17,382 bases of DNA, taken from DP-20 sp964539925 (lineage in GTDB: Bacteria; Desulfobacterota; Binatia; UBA9968). Numbering within the stretch: the stretch's first letter is position 1; every line of letters begins with the position of its first letter. Under the pieces are notes generated by a model. That model was not told the DNA's origin and did not search any database. It saw only the letters and a program-made list of their open reading frames with translations. The DNA lies in contig CAZILB010000078.1 of NCBI GenBank assembly GCA_964539925.1, positions 1 through 17,382 on the forward strand, written 5' to 3'. The position numbers were made by a program, and so were the translations under genes. Positions 1 to 5,961 of this stretch are shown here, one piece after another.

Positions 1-95
1 TGGTACGTCTGGGCAAAAGGGATGAGGCGATTCACCATTTCGAAGAAGCCGTCCGTATTGTAAGGTCACGCCCGGCAGTACAGCCGCTGCCTTGA
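1..95 (+). CDS. C-terminal end of a TPR-containing protein (partial)
   Basis: Reading from base 3 gives 30 residues before a TGA at 93-95. The first part, LGKRDEAIHHFEEAVRIV, matches the second helix of a tetratricopeptide repeat: a G at the turn, the A-x-x-x-F/Y-x-x-A-V pattern, and hydrophobic spacing. The remaining residues form a short Arg/Pro-rich tail. The rest of the gene lies outside the window, so the protein's function cannot be told. TPR tails of this kind are common on membrane glycosyltransferase-TPR proteins and on scaffold proteins, and the next gene is a glycosyltransferase, but a link is only inference. No clear terminator follows. Confidence 0.6.
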   Translation, partial: VRLGKRDEAIHHFEEAVRIVRSRPAVQPLP

Positions 96-203
96 GCCGC
101 TTGGCGGTACTCGGGATTAATCGGTTCTGAAAAGGTCCGGCGATGAAACCGGCGCCGCGCGAAAAACATGTTCCATTCTTTGTAATCGACCAACCCGAAT
201 CCC

Positions 204-944
204 ATGGCGCCAGAAATTCAACTTTCAGTCATTGTTCCGGTTTATAACGAAGCTGAGAGACTGCCGAAGACGCTGCAAAGATTGCATGCGTACCTTGCCG
301 CGGGCCGTCTGACATATGAGATTGTCGTCGTGCTGGACGGGCCGACGGATGCGACGGCCGAAGTCTTGCGGCGGATGTCATGCGAGATAGCTCATCTCAA
401 GATCATCGACCGAGCTGAAAACCGCGGCAAGGGCTACACCGTTAAGCAAGGCATGCTGCGGGCGGCGGGTGAAATCCGGCTGTTTACCGATGCGGACAAC
501 TCCACCGACATCAGGCACTTCGATCAAATGATGCCGCTGTTCGACCAGGGCTGCGACCTGGTGATCGCGTCGCGCAACCCGAAGGATGCGCCCGAGGCCG
601 AGCAAGCGGTGCCCCAGGCCGCATTCAAGCGAGTGATCGGCCAGCTCGGCAACCGCATTGTACAGTCGCTGGCAGTGCCCGGTATCTGGGATACCCAGTG
701 CGGCTTTAAGGCCTTTCGCGCCGAGGCGGCGGAGCGGATTTTTACCCAAACGAGGGTGGATCGCTGGGGTTTCGATATCGAAGTCTTGGCTCTGGCGCAG
801 GCGCTGAATTACCAGATCGGCATCATTCCGGCGCGCTGGGTCAACGACGAGCGCAGCCATGTCCGCTTAACGGACTACTTCCGCGTGCTCGCCGACACCG
901 TGCAAGTGCGGCGCAATCTGCGCAAGGGTCAATATCGGGTTTGA
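204..944 (+). CDS. Family 2 glycosyltransferase, dolichyl-phosphate beta-glucosyltransferase (Alg5) type
   Basis: This 246-residue GT-A fold transferase lacks C-terminal membrane helices. Visible motifs are the nucleotide-binding start LSVIVPVYNEAERL (residues 7-20), VVVLDGPTDAT (41-51), NRGKGYTVKQGM (73-84), the metal-binding DAD in FTDADNST (94-101), and the acceptor-side blocks WDTQCGFKAF (162-171) and DRWGFDIEVL (186-195). The last two blocks are typical of Alg5-like and bacterial polyprenyl-phosphate sugar transferases. The family moves glucose or a similar sugar from a nucleotide donor to a polyprenyl phosphate on the cytoplasmic face. The donor here cannot be read from sequence. The ATG at 204 places the first beta strand at the usual distance from the N-terminus, although no strong ribosome binding site precedes it. 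The gene ends 20 bases from the convergent murU-like gene. Confidence 0.88.
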   Translation: MAPEIQLSVIVPVYNEAERLPKTLQRLHAYLAAGRLTYEIVVVLDGPTDATAEVLRRMSCEIAHLKIIDRAENRGKGYTVKQGMLRAAGEIRLFTDADNSTDIRHFDQMMPLFDQGCDLVIASRNPKDAPEAEQAVPQAAFKRVIGQLGNRIVQSLAVPGIWDTQCGFKAFRAEAAERIFTQTRVDRWGFDIEVLALAQALNYQIGIIPARWVNDERSHVRLTDYFRVLADTVQVRRNLRKGQYRV

Positions 945-964
945 ACCGCCACGGGCGTTTTGGC

Positions 965-1735
965 TTAGCCCTGCGTTCGAGCCTGCGGCGCGAGGAAGTG
1001 CAGCCTGCCTCGCCCCTGGGCCAAGCGCTGCTCCGCTTCTGCGATCCGCTGTCGGGTGCCGAGATCCTGCCAGAAGCCGTCGAAATAAAAGCCATAGAGC
1101 GCCTCGCCGGCGAGCAGCATACGCGGGTAGGTTTCCTTGGTGGTGCTGAACTTTCGCGCGCGGTCGATTGCGCCCATATAGTCGAAAACCTTGGGTTCTA
1201 AAATTTGCACGCCGGTGAACATCAGTTTGCGCGCAGAGGCCGGCGGTTGGACGGGCGAGCGGCTGTTAAGAAAACGGCAAATCCGCCCGCCATCGTCGAT
1301 CTCGATGGAGCCGTACTCGTCGGCCCGTTCGTCGGGCCGCAGGACCAGGGTGGCCGCGGCGCCGGCGATTCTGTGAAACTCGATGACCGCCGCCAAATCG
1401 AGATCGATCAACGCGTCGGTGTTGATCACAATAAAAGTCTCCTGGACGAGAAACGGTTTGGCTTTGAGCAACCCTCCGCCGGTGTCCAACAGTTCCTGCT
1501 CTTCGGAATAACGAATCTCGAGGCCGAATTCTCTGCCGTCCCCGAGGTGGCGCCGAATCTCGCCGCCGAAGTGGTGCAGGTTGATGATCACGTCGCGGAT
1601 GCCGTGATAATGGAGCAGCAGCAGGGCGTACTCGATCATCGGCCGGCCCGCCACCGGCACCAGCGCCTTGGGTTTATGGTTCGTCAGCGGCCGCAAACGG
1701 ATGCCCTGGCCCGCCGCCAATACCATGGCCTTCAC
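965..1735 (-). CDS. murU: Sugar-1-phosphate nucleotidyltransferase, MurU-like
   Basis: This 256-residue NTP-transferase has the signature LAAGQGIRLRPLTNHKPKAL near residues 6-25, followed by VPVAGRPMIEYAL, and the metal/product-site regions INTDALIDLD and EYGSIEID. It most resembles MurU, which in the Pseudomonas cell-wall recycling route makes UDP-MurNAc from MurNAc-1-phosphate. Its partner kinase AmgK lies directly upstream, as in Pseudomonas. I chose the GTG at 1735 because it overlaps the kinase stop in a GTGA arrangement (1732-1735), which suggests translational coupling. An ATG three codons further in is an alternative start. The C-terminus is a little longer than in short MurU proteins. 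A mannose-1-P or glucose-1-P substrate cannot be excluded from sequence alone. Confidence 0.8.
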   Translation of the reverse strand: MKAMVLAAGQGIRLRPLTNHKPKALVPVAGRPMIEYALLLLHYHGIRDVIINLHHFGGEIRRHLGDGREFGLEIRYSEEQELLDTGGGLLKAKPFLVQETFIVINTDALIDLDLAAVIEFHRIAGAAATLVLRPDERADEYGSIEIDDGGRICRFLNSRSPVQPPASARKLMFTGVQILEPKVFDYMGAIDRARKFSTTKETYPRMLLAGEALYGFYFDGFWQDLGTRQRIAEAEQRLAQGRGRLHFLAPQARTQG

Positions 1736-2847
1736 AGCATCGCCTCAAAATGTTCCTCGAGCAGGGGCAAAATCTTTATTCCTTGTGCCGTGCCGGCCAG
1801 ATTTCTTTTTAGCCGGCGCACGGTGGGTGGAATAAACTTGCGATAACCGGGCTTGCCTTTGACGAGGTCGAGATAGTAAAAGCGGCCGATGACTTTTAGA
1901 TCCCGCTGGATCGCCGACAGGCGGTAAACTTGCCAAAACTCATCGGCGTCCATGGCGCGTTTTTCCAAGTCGTTTCGCCGCTCGAGGTAATAACGCACCA
2001 GCTGCTCTTCGAGGCGCGGCTGGATGACGCTGTCGGTCACGCGGTCGTTGAGCAGCGAGGCGAGGTCGTATTGCGGCGGCGCCAGCAGAGCGTCTTGAAA
2101 ATCAATGACGCAAACGGTTTCGTTATGCACCAGCAGATTCCAGCTATGGTAATCGCGGTGGTTCAAGCAGGCCGCTTGGCGGTCGAGCAACTCGGCGATC
2201 CCGCGAAATCTCTTTCGCAACCGTTCCATGCCGCTCACCGGCGCTTTTGCGCCCGGACGCTTGACCAACCCCCATTCGATGAAGTGTTCAAACTCCCAGA
2301 GATAGAGCTTCAGGTCAAAGCGCTGTTGAAAAGCGATGCAGGCCTGGTCGCGCGCGCGCGTGCCGCGCACTTGCAGGGTGAGCAGCTCGTCAATCGCCTT
2401 ACGGTACCACGAGAGGGTTTGCGCTTCGCCGAGCCCCTGCACCCGGTCCCACAGCGCCGTATCGCCCAGGTCTTCGAGCAAAAGGATGCCGTCGTTCGGC
2501 CAGCGGCCGTAGAGTTTGGGTACCCGCACGCCGATGCCTTCAAGGAAACGATGCACATTGAGAAACGGCAACTCTGCCGGCCCGCTCTTGAATATCGCCA
2601 ACTCTTCGCTGGAAAGCGGCAGCGCGCTGGCGTCGGGTAACTCCATGACGATCAGCGACTGCGGGACGCCCGGTCCGTTTACACGCACGCGGTGGTAACG
2701 CCGGCTCGAGGCATCGCCGGCGAGCGGGACAAGCGCGATAAGATCGGCTTTCGCGCCAAAAGAAATTTGCACCTTATCCAGGATCAACCGCGAGAACGGG
2801 TCGGTCACTTTGGGCCTTGATCGGTCGTCCGGAGAGCTTTGCCGCAT
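1732..2847 (-). CDS. amgK: APH-family sugar kinase, AmgK-like (N-acetylmuramate/N-acetylglucosamine anomeric kinase)
   Basis: This 371-residue aminoglycoside phosphotransferase-fold kinase shows PLAGDASSRRYHRV (41-54), similar to the GDASFRRYFRV start of AmgK proteins, and LLLEDLGD (122-129). The Brenner motif LNHRDYHSWNLL (228-239) carries the catalytic Asp232, and VIDFQDA (247-253) carries the metal-binding Asp249. The family phosphorylates the anomeric hydroxyl of MurNAc or GlcNAc, giving the 1-phosphate used by MurU. The murU-like gene overlaps its end by four bases, which supports this reading over antibiotic resistance. The first 30 or so residues before the conserved core are not conserved in a way I recognise, so the start at 2847 is less certain. 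The selenoprotein gene lies 55 bases upstream on the same strand. Confidence 0.8.
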   Translation of the reverse strand: MRQSSPDDRSRPKVTDPFSRLILDKVQISFGAKADLIALVPLAGDASSRRYHRVRVNGPGVPQSLIVMELPDASALPLSSEELAIFKSGPAELPFLNVHRFLEGIGVRVPKLYGRWPNDGILLLEDLGDTALWDRVQGLGEAQTLSWYRKAIDELLTLQVRGTRARDQACIAFQQRFDLKLYLWEFEHFIEWGLVKRPGAKAPVSGMERLRKRFRGIAELLDRQAACLNHRDYHSWNLLVHNETVCVIDFQDALLAPPQYDLASLLNDRVTDSVIQPRLEEQLVRYYLERRNDLEKRAMDADEFWQVYRLSAIQRDLKVIGRFYYLDLVKGKPGYRKFIPPTVRRLKRNLAGTAQGIKILPLLEEHFEAML

Positions 2848-2902
2848 TCGTAAAGATTGTGGTTGGCTGAAGTTTTGCGACGACCGCCGCCCGTTAAACT
2901 TC

Positions 2903-3118
2903 TCACGAGCCGCCGAAGCCGATGGTCACTTTGCCGGCTTCGAGGATGACGGGAACCTGGCGCCGGCCATTGGCCAGCTTCAACATCTGCGCCAGGCCTT
3001 GGTCATCTTCCAAGACATTGATGTAGTCGAAGGGGATCTTGCGGCGGGTGTACGCCTCCCGGGCGCTCCAGGTGTAGGGTCAGAGCTCTTTGCCGAAGAT
3101 CGTTACTTTGTCGTTCAT
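2903..3118 (-). CDS. Glutaredoxin-like selenoprotein (UPYT active site, Sec13 encoded by in-frame TGA)
   Basis: Reading the minus strand from the ATG at 3118 gives MNDKVTIFGKEL, then TGA (3080-3082), then PYTWSAREAYTRRKIPFDY continuing in frame to a TGA at 2903-2905. Reading through, the product is 71 residues. The layout is that of a small glutaredoxin: a beta strand (KVTIFGK), the redox motif with U at the position of the first Cys (U-P-Y-T, usual CPYC or CPYT), the helix, the strand FDYINV, the cis-Pro segment RRQVPVIL and the terminal GKVTIGFGG. Ending on GFGG is typical of the small glutaredoxin-related UXX-type (seleno)proteins known from Deltaproteobacteria. The function is presumably a thiol or selenol redox reaction in the cytoplasm; the substrate is unknown. 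A hairpin fitting a bacterial SECIS follows the UGA. The gene heads an apparent operon with amgK and murU. The alternative is a frozen nonsense mutation, which the intact conservation after the UGA makes unlikely. Confidence 0.85.
3052..3082 (-). promoter_or_regulatory. Candidate bacterial SECIS element next to the UGA codon
   Basis: In the mRNA, 13 bases after the UGA, GCGCC (3066-3062) can pair with GGCGU (3056-3052), giving five pairs including one G-U. The loop is CGGGA (3061-3057). The loop begins 18 bases after the UGA and has G as its second base. Bacterial SelB-binding SECIS elements are described as short hairpins with a small apical loop roughly 16-37 bases from the UGA and a G among the first two loop bases, so this fits. 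Pairing below the stem is weak (one A-A mismatch, then partial GG/CC pairing). Confidence 0.55.
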
Positions 3119-3148
3119 AACCGTAGCGCGGCCGTTTTCGGTAAAATA

Positions 3149-3177
3149 AAAATAGGCGCAAGGGCGCCAAATTGCAA
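3149..3177 (-). promoter_or_regulatory. Candidate sigma-70 promoter for the selenoprotein-amgK-murU operon
   Basis: On the minus strand, TTGCAA (3177-3172) and TATTTT (3154-3149) are separated by 17 bases. Each hexamer matches 4 of 6 consensus bases. Transcription would begin near 3142, leaving a leader of about 24 bases before the ATG at 3118. The spacer contains the perfect palindrome at 3155-3168. No strong Shine-Dalgarno sequence precedes the ATG. Confidence 0.4.
3155..3168. repeat. GGCGC-AAGG-GCGCC palindrome between -35 and -10 of the candidate promoter
   Basis: Two 5-bp arms, GGCGC (3155-3159) and GCGCC (3164-3168), surround AAGG. The palindrome sits in the intergenic region between the divergent selenoprotein and NAD-synthesis genes, exactly inside the spacer of the candidate minus-strand promoter. 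It could be an operator. Read on the minus strand it is also followed by TATTTTTATTTT, so a terminator-like hairpin is the other reading, but no gene lies upstream of it on that strand. Confidence 0.4.
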
Positions 3178-3204
3178 GTAACTCTTGGCCTATGGTACTT
3201 TCGT

Positions 3205-3210
3205 TAAAAT
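3205..3210 (+). promoter_or_regulatory. Candidate -10 element upstream of the nitrilase-nadE pair
   Basis: TAAAAT matches the -10 consensus at five of six bases and lies 35 bases before the GTG start at 3245. No good -35 hexamer is found at 16-18 bases, so support is weak. Confidence 0.25.
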
Positions 3211-3244
3211 TTCCCGCCGCCGCTGGCTTTACGGAGTGTTGTCT

Positions 3245-4168
3245 GTGTCGATCCGCGTTGCTATCGCCCAAATCAATCCCAAACTCGGGGACCTGGGGGC
3301 CAATCTGGCGCTCTATGAAGAGAACCTTCGCCAGGGGCTCGAACAGAGGGCCGAACTGCTGCTTTTTCCCGAGCTCAGCCTGACCGGGTATTATCTCCGC
3401 GACAGCGTTCCCAATGTCGCCTTGACCGCCGACTCGGCCGAGATGAAGCGGCTCGCCGAGCTTAGCCGCAAGTTGCCCTTTGTCGCCGGGCTGGTGGAAG
3501 AAAGCCCGGACCACCGTTTTTACAACGCCGCCGTCTATTTTGAGGACGGCGCGGTGCGCCATGTGCATCGCAAGGTTTATCTGCCGACCTACGGCATGTT
3601 CGACGAGCAGCGCTATTTTGCCGGCGGCGATCGGGTGCGCGCCTTCGATTCCAAGTTTGGCCGCCTGGCGCTGCTGATCTGCGAGGATCTCTGGCATCCT
3701 TCGACGATCTATCTGGCTGCCCTGGACGGCGCTCTCGCCATTCTATGTCCTTCGGCGAGCCCGCTGCGCGGCATCGTCGATGAACAAGCCCAGGACGACA
3801 ACGCGCGCTACTGGGAGATGATCAATCGGGCCTATACCGAAACGTTCAGCCTTTTTATGATCTACGGCAACCGCTGCGGCTTCGAAGACGGCGTCGGCTT
3901 CTGGGGCGGTTCGGAGATCGTCGATCCCTTCGGTCAACGGATCGTCAAGGGCAAATACTACGACGAGGACTTTCTCGTCGGCGAGGTGGCCTTCGAGTCG
4001 GTGCGGCGCAAGCGCACCATGTCGCCGCTATTGCGCGACGAAGACATCGACCTGACGATTAACGAGCTCATGCGGATTCGCGGCCGGCCGGCGGCGGCAA
4101 ACGCCGGACAACCGTTCAAGGGTTCGAAAGTTCAAAAGTTCAAGGCCTCCAAGACCCGAAGGCGTTAG
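3245..4168 (+). CDS. Nitrilase-family glutaminase subunit of glutamine-dependent NAD synthetase (separate gene)
   Basis: This 307-residue carbon-nitrogen hydrolase has the Glu-Lys-Cys triad visible as E43 (LLFPELSLTGY), K110 (HRKVYLP) and C146 (LLICEDLWHPS). In the usual one-chain NAD synthetases this domain releases ammonia from glutamine and feeds it to the synthetase domain. Here the synthetase is the next gene, 26 bases downstream in another frame, so the pair probably forms a two-subunit enzyme. An independent amidase role is the alternative. The frame is open from 3185, but GTG at 3245 has GGAG (3233-3236) eight bases before it, and the conserved strand RVAIAQINPKLGD then starts at residue 4; TTG at 3239 is a second option. 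The last 20 or so residues are a basic, low-complexity tail written by an 8-bp tandem repeat. Confidence 0.85.
   Translation: MSIRVAIAQINPKLGDLGANLALYEENLRQGLEQRAELLLFPELSLTGYYLRDSVPNVALTADSAEMKRLAELSRKLPFVAGLVEESPDHRFYNAAVYFEDGAVRHVHRKVYLPTYGMFDEQRYFAGGDRVRAFDSKFGRLALLICEDLWHPSTIYLAALDGALAILCPSASPLRGIVDEQAQDDNARYWEMINRAYTETFSLFMIYGNRCGFEDGVGFWGGSEIVDPFGQRIVKGKYYDEDFLVGEVAFESVRRKRTMSPLLRDEDIDLTINELMRIRGRPAAANAGQPFKGSKVQKFKASKTRRR
4114..4145 (+). repeat. Four tandem GTTCAARR-type octamers in the 3' end of the glutaminase gene
   Basis: The units are GTTCAAGG, GTTCGAAA, GTTCAAAA and GTTCAAGG, end to end. Because 8 is not a multiple of 3, each unit is read in a different phase, giving a basic tail (KGSKVQKFKASK). 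The repeat lies just before the stop codon and looks like an intergenic micro-repeat captured by the reading frame. Confidence 0.7.
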
Positions 4169-4184
4169 GCCCAAAAGCTGGGCC
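4168..4184 (+). other. Small hairpin between the glutaminase and nadE genes
   Basis: GGCCCA (4168-4173) pairs perfectly with TGGGCC (4179-4184) across a five-base loop. It starts at the last base of the stop codon and ends ten bases before the nadE ATG. No U-run follows, so it is not an intrinsic terminator. It may tune translation of nadE or mean nothing. Confidence 0.35.
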
Positions 4185-4194
4185 GGGTGCCGCC

Positions 4195-5016
4195 ATGATT
4201 CATATTCCCACGAACACGCCGCTGCTCAGGCGGATTTTAGTCGGCTTCATTCGCAACGAGGTGCGCAAGACCGGCCTCGGGCGTATTGTCGTCGGCCTGT
4301 CCGGCGGCGTGGATTCGGCGTTGAGCGCCATGCTTGCAGCGGAGGCGCTGGGCGTGGAAAATGTCCTCGCGGTGTTGATGCCCTACAAAGGCTCCAATCC
4401 CGAAAGCCGCTCGCACGCCGAAATGGTGGTGCAAAAGTGCGGCATCGACTCCCTGCTCGTCGATATCACGGCGCAGATCGACGTCTATTTCGAGCGTTTT
4501 CCCGATGCCGACGCGCGCCGGCGCGGCAACAAGATGGCGCGCGAGCGCATGACGATTCTCTACGACCATTCGGCGCGCTGGCAAGCGCTGGTGATCGGCA
4601 CCAGCAACAAAACCGAGCTGTTGCTCGGCTACGGCACGTTGCACGGCGATATGGCGTCGGCGATCAACCCTCTCGGCGATCTGTACAAGACGCAGGTGTG
4701 GACGCTGGCGGAAGCGGTCGGCGTGCCTGCCGTCATCGTCGGCAAGGAGCCGTCGGCGGATCTTTGGCAGGGCCAAACCGACGAGGGCGAATTTGGCTTT
4801 ACCTACCGCCACGTGGATCAATTGCTTTATCTCATGGTCGACCAACGCTACACCAGACCGGAGCTGATCGCCGCCGGATTCGACGAGCATTTTATCGACA
4901 ACATCGCGCGGATGATCATGAACTCGCAATTCAAACGACGCCTGCCGGTGATCGCCAAGGTCTCCCAGCGCACCATCGACCGTGATTTTCGCTACTCGCG
5001 GGATTGGGGAAAATAA
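4195..5016 (+). CDS. nadE: NAD(+) synthase, ATP-pyrophosphatase domain
   Basis: This 273-residue adenine nucleotide alpha-hydrolase-fold enzyme carries the PP-loop SGGVDSA at residues 36-42. It also shows the NadE blocks VIGTSNKTELLLGYGTLHGD and INPLGDLYKTQVW, the KEPSADLWQGQTDE segment that binds deamido-NAD and the moving loop, and a C-terminal RDFRYSRDWG. It amidates deamido-NAD to NAD with ATP, the last step of NAD biosynthesis. It has no fused glutaminase. The upstream nitrilase-type gene likely supplies ammonia from glutamine, though free ammonia can be used by single-domain NadE proteins. The ATG at 4195 gives the expected length for the bacterial single-domain enzyme. Confidence 0.95.
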   Translation: MIHIPTNTPLLRRILVGFIRNEVRKTGLGRIVVGLSGGVDSALSAMLAAEALGVENVLAVLMPYKGSNPESRSHAEMVVQKCGIDSLLVDITAQIDVYFERFPDADARRRGNKMARERMTILYDHSARWQALVIGTSNKTELLLGYGTLHGDMASAINPLGDLYKTQVWTLAEAVGVPAVIVGKEPSADLWQGQTDEGEFGFTYRHVDQLLYLMVDQRYTRPELIAAGFDEHFIDNIARMIMNSQFKRRLPVIAKVSQRTIDRDFRYSRDWGK

Positions 5017-5020
5017 GCGG

Positions 5021-5094
5021 TGAGGAGTGAAAAGTGAGGAGTGAGGCGTGCGATCCGGTGGCCCGCTGCTCACGGCTCACTTTTTTACGGCTCA
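5021..5094. repeat. Imperfect inverted repeat built of GTGAG/CTCAC units, terminator-like
   Basis: The left arm (5021-5045) is made of TGAGGAGTG, AAAAG and TGAGGAGTGAG blocks. The right arm (5069-5094) is close to its reverse complement, with GA replaced by the complement of GG. The inner part, GTGAG-GA-GTGAG (5034-5045) and CTCAC-GG-CTCAC (5069-5080), forms two 5-bp stems split by a 2-base mismatch. TTTTTT follows at 5081-5086, so it may end transcription after nadE. The matching AAAA on the left side would make it act in both directions. Confidence 0.5.
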
Positions 5095-5110
5095 GCGGTG
5101 GGGGGCGGTG

Positions 5111-5944
5111 ATGACGGGGACGCTCTACGTCGTCGCCACGCCCATCGGCAACCTCGAAGACATCACCCTCAGGGCGCTGCGCATCCTCAAAGAAGTCGAT
5201 TTAATCGCCGCCGAAGACACCCGCCACACGCGCACGCTGCTCAGCCATTACGGCATCAAGACACCGCTTACCAGTTATCACGAGCACAACGAGCGCGGCA
5301 AAGCGGCATCGTTGGTCGAGCGGCTCGTCCGAGGTGAAGATATCGCTCTGGTCTCCGACGCCGGCACGCCGGCGATTTCCGACCCCGGTTATCGTCTCGT
5401 GGTCGAGGCGGTTCGGAGCTCGATTTCAGTTGTTCCCGTTCCCGGCGCCTCGGCGCTCGCGGCGGTGCTCAGCGCGAGCGGCTTGCCCACCGACCGCTTT
5501 GCCTTCGAGGGTTTCCTGCCCGCCGGCAAACGGGAAAGGGAATCCAAGCTCGAAGCGCTCAAGCAGGAAACCCGGACTTTGATCTTTTACGAAGCGCCGC
5601 ACCGCTTGAAAGAATCGCTGGCCGACGTGCAAAAAATTTTCGGCGACCGCGAGATCGTCGTCGGCCGCGAGGTCACCAAAGTCTACGAAGAGTTCCTGCG
5701 CGGCGCCGTGAGCGGCGTGCGCGATCAGCTTGGCGCGCGCGAGGTGAAGGGCGAAGTTGTCATCATTGTTCATGGAGCCTCGGCGGCGCTCGAGGTTTCC
5801 GAGGAGGTGCTCAGGGAAGAGATTGCCCGCCTTCTCGACGGTGGCAGCGGCGTTAAGGAGGTCTCCGAGGTTCTTGGCCGGCGCTACGGGCTAGCCAAGC
5901 GTGGGCTCTACCGTCTGGCTCTGGAAGTCAAAAACGCGCGGTGA
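5111..5944 (+). CDS. rsmI: 16S rRNA (cytidine-1402-2'-O)-methyltransferase RsmI
   Basis: This 277-residue tetrapyrrole-methylase-fold enzyme shows YVVATPIGNLEDITLRAL at residues 5-22, AAEDTRHTRTLLSHYGI, LVSDAGTPAISDPGY, VPVPGASALAAVLSASGL and ATP-independent SAM-site blocks such as FYEAPHRL and GREVTKVYEEF. These are characteristic of RsmI, which methylates the 2'-OH of C1402 in the ribosomal P site. The frame is open from 5048, but ATG at 5111 follows a G-rich stretch and places the first strand at residue 5, as in the family. The C-terminal segment (KEVSEVLGRRYGLAKRGLY) resembles the small RsmI tail domain. The gene converges with the acylphosphatase gene with 17 bases between stops. Confidence 0.95.
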   Translation: MTGTLYVVATPIGNLEDITLRALRILKEVDLIAAEDTRHTRTLLSHYGIKTPLTSYHEHNERGKAASLVERLVRGEDIALVSDAGTPAISDPGYRLVVEAVRSSISVVPVPGASALAAVLSASGLPTDRFAFEGFLPAGKRERESKLEALKQETRTLIFYEAPHRLKESLADVQKIFGDREIVVGREVTKVYEEFLRGAVSGVRDQLGAREVKGEVVIIVHGASAALEVSEEVLREEIARLLDGGSGVKEVSEVLGRRYGLAKRGLYRLALEVKNAR

Positions 5945-5961
5945 TGGCGGGACTCAAAGGG

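Noticed and set aside
96..203. Possible tRNA or terminator after the partial TPR gene
   Set aside because: Only a 4-bp CCGC/GCGG stem without a T-run was seen, and no tRNA arms.
2121..2180. Antibiotic resistance kinase, because of the APH fold
   Set aside because: The GDASSRRYHRV-type N-terminal block and the overlap with a MurU-like gene fit a cell-wall sugar kinase better.
2810..3181. Open frame on the plus strand covering the selenoprotein region
   Set aside because: It has no recognisable motif and runs antisense to the glutaredoxin-like gene, whose fold motifs are clear on the minus strand.
3080..3697. Minus-strand open frame that ends at the UGA of the selenoprotein
   Set aside because: Only its last 12 codons are real (the start of the selenoprotein). 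The rest is antisense to the nitrilase-type gene and shows no domain.
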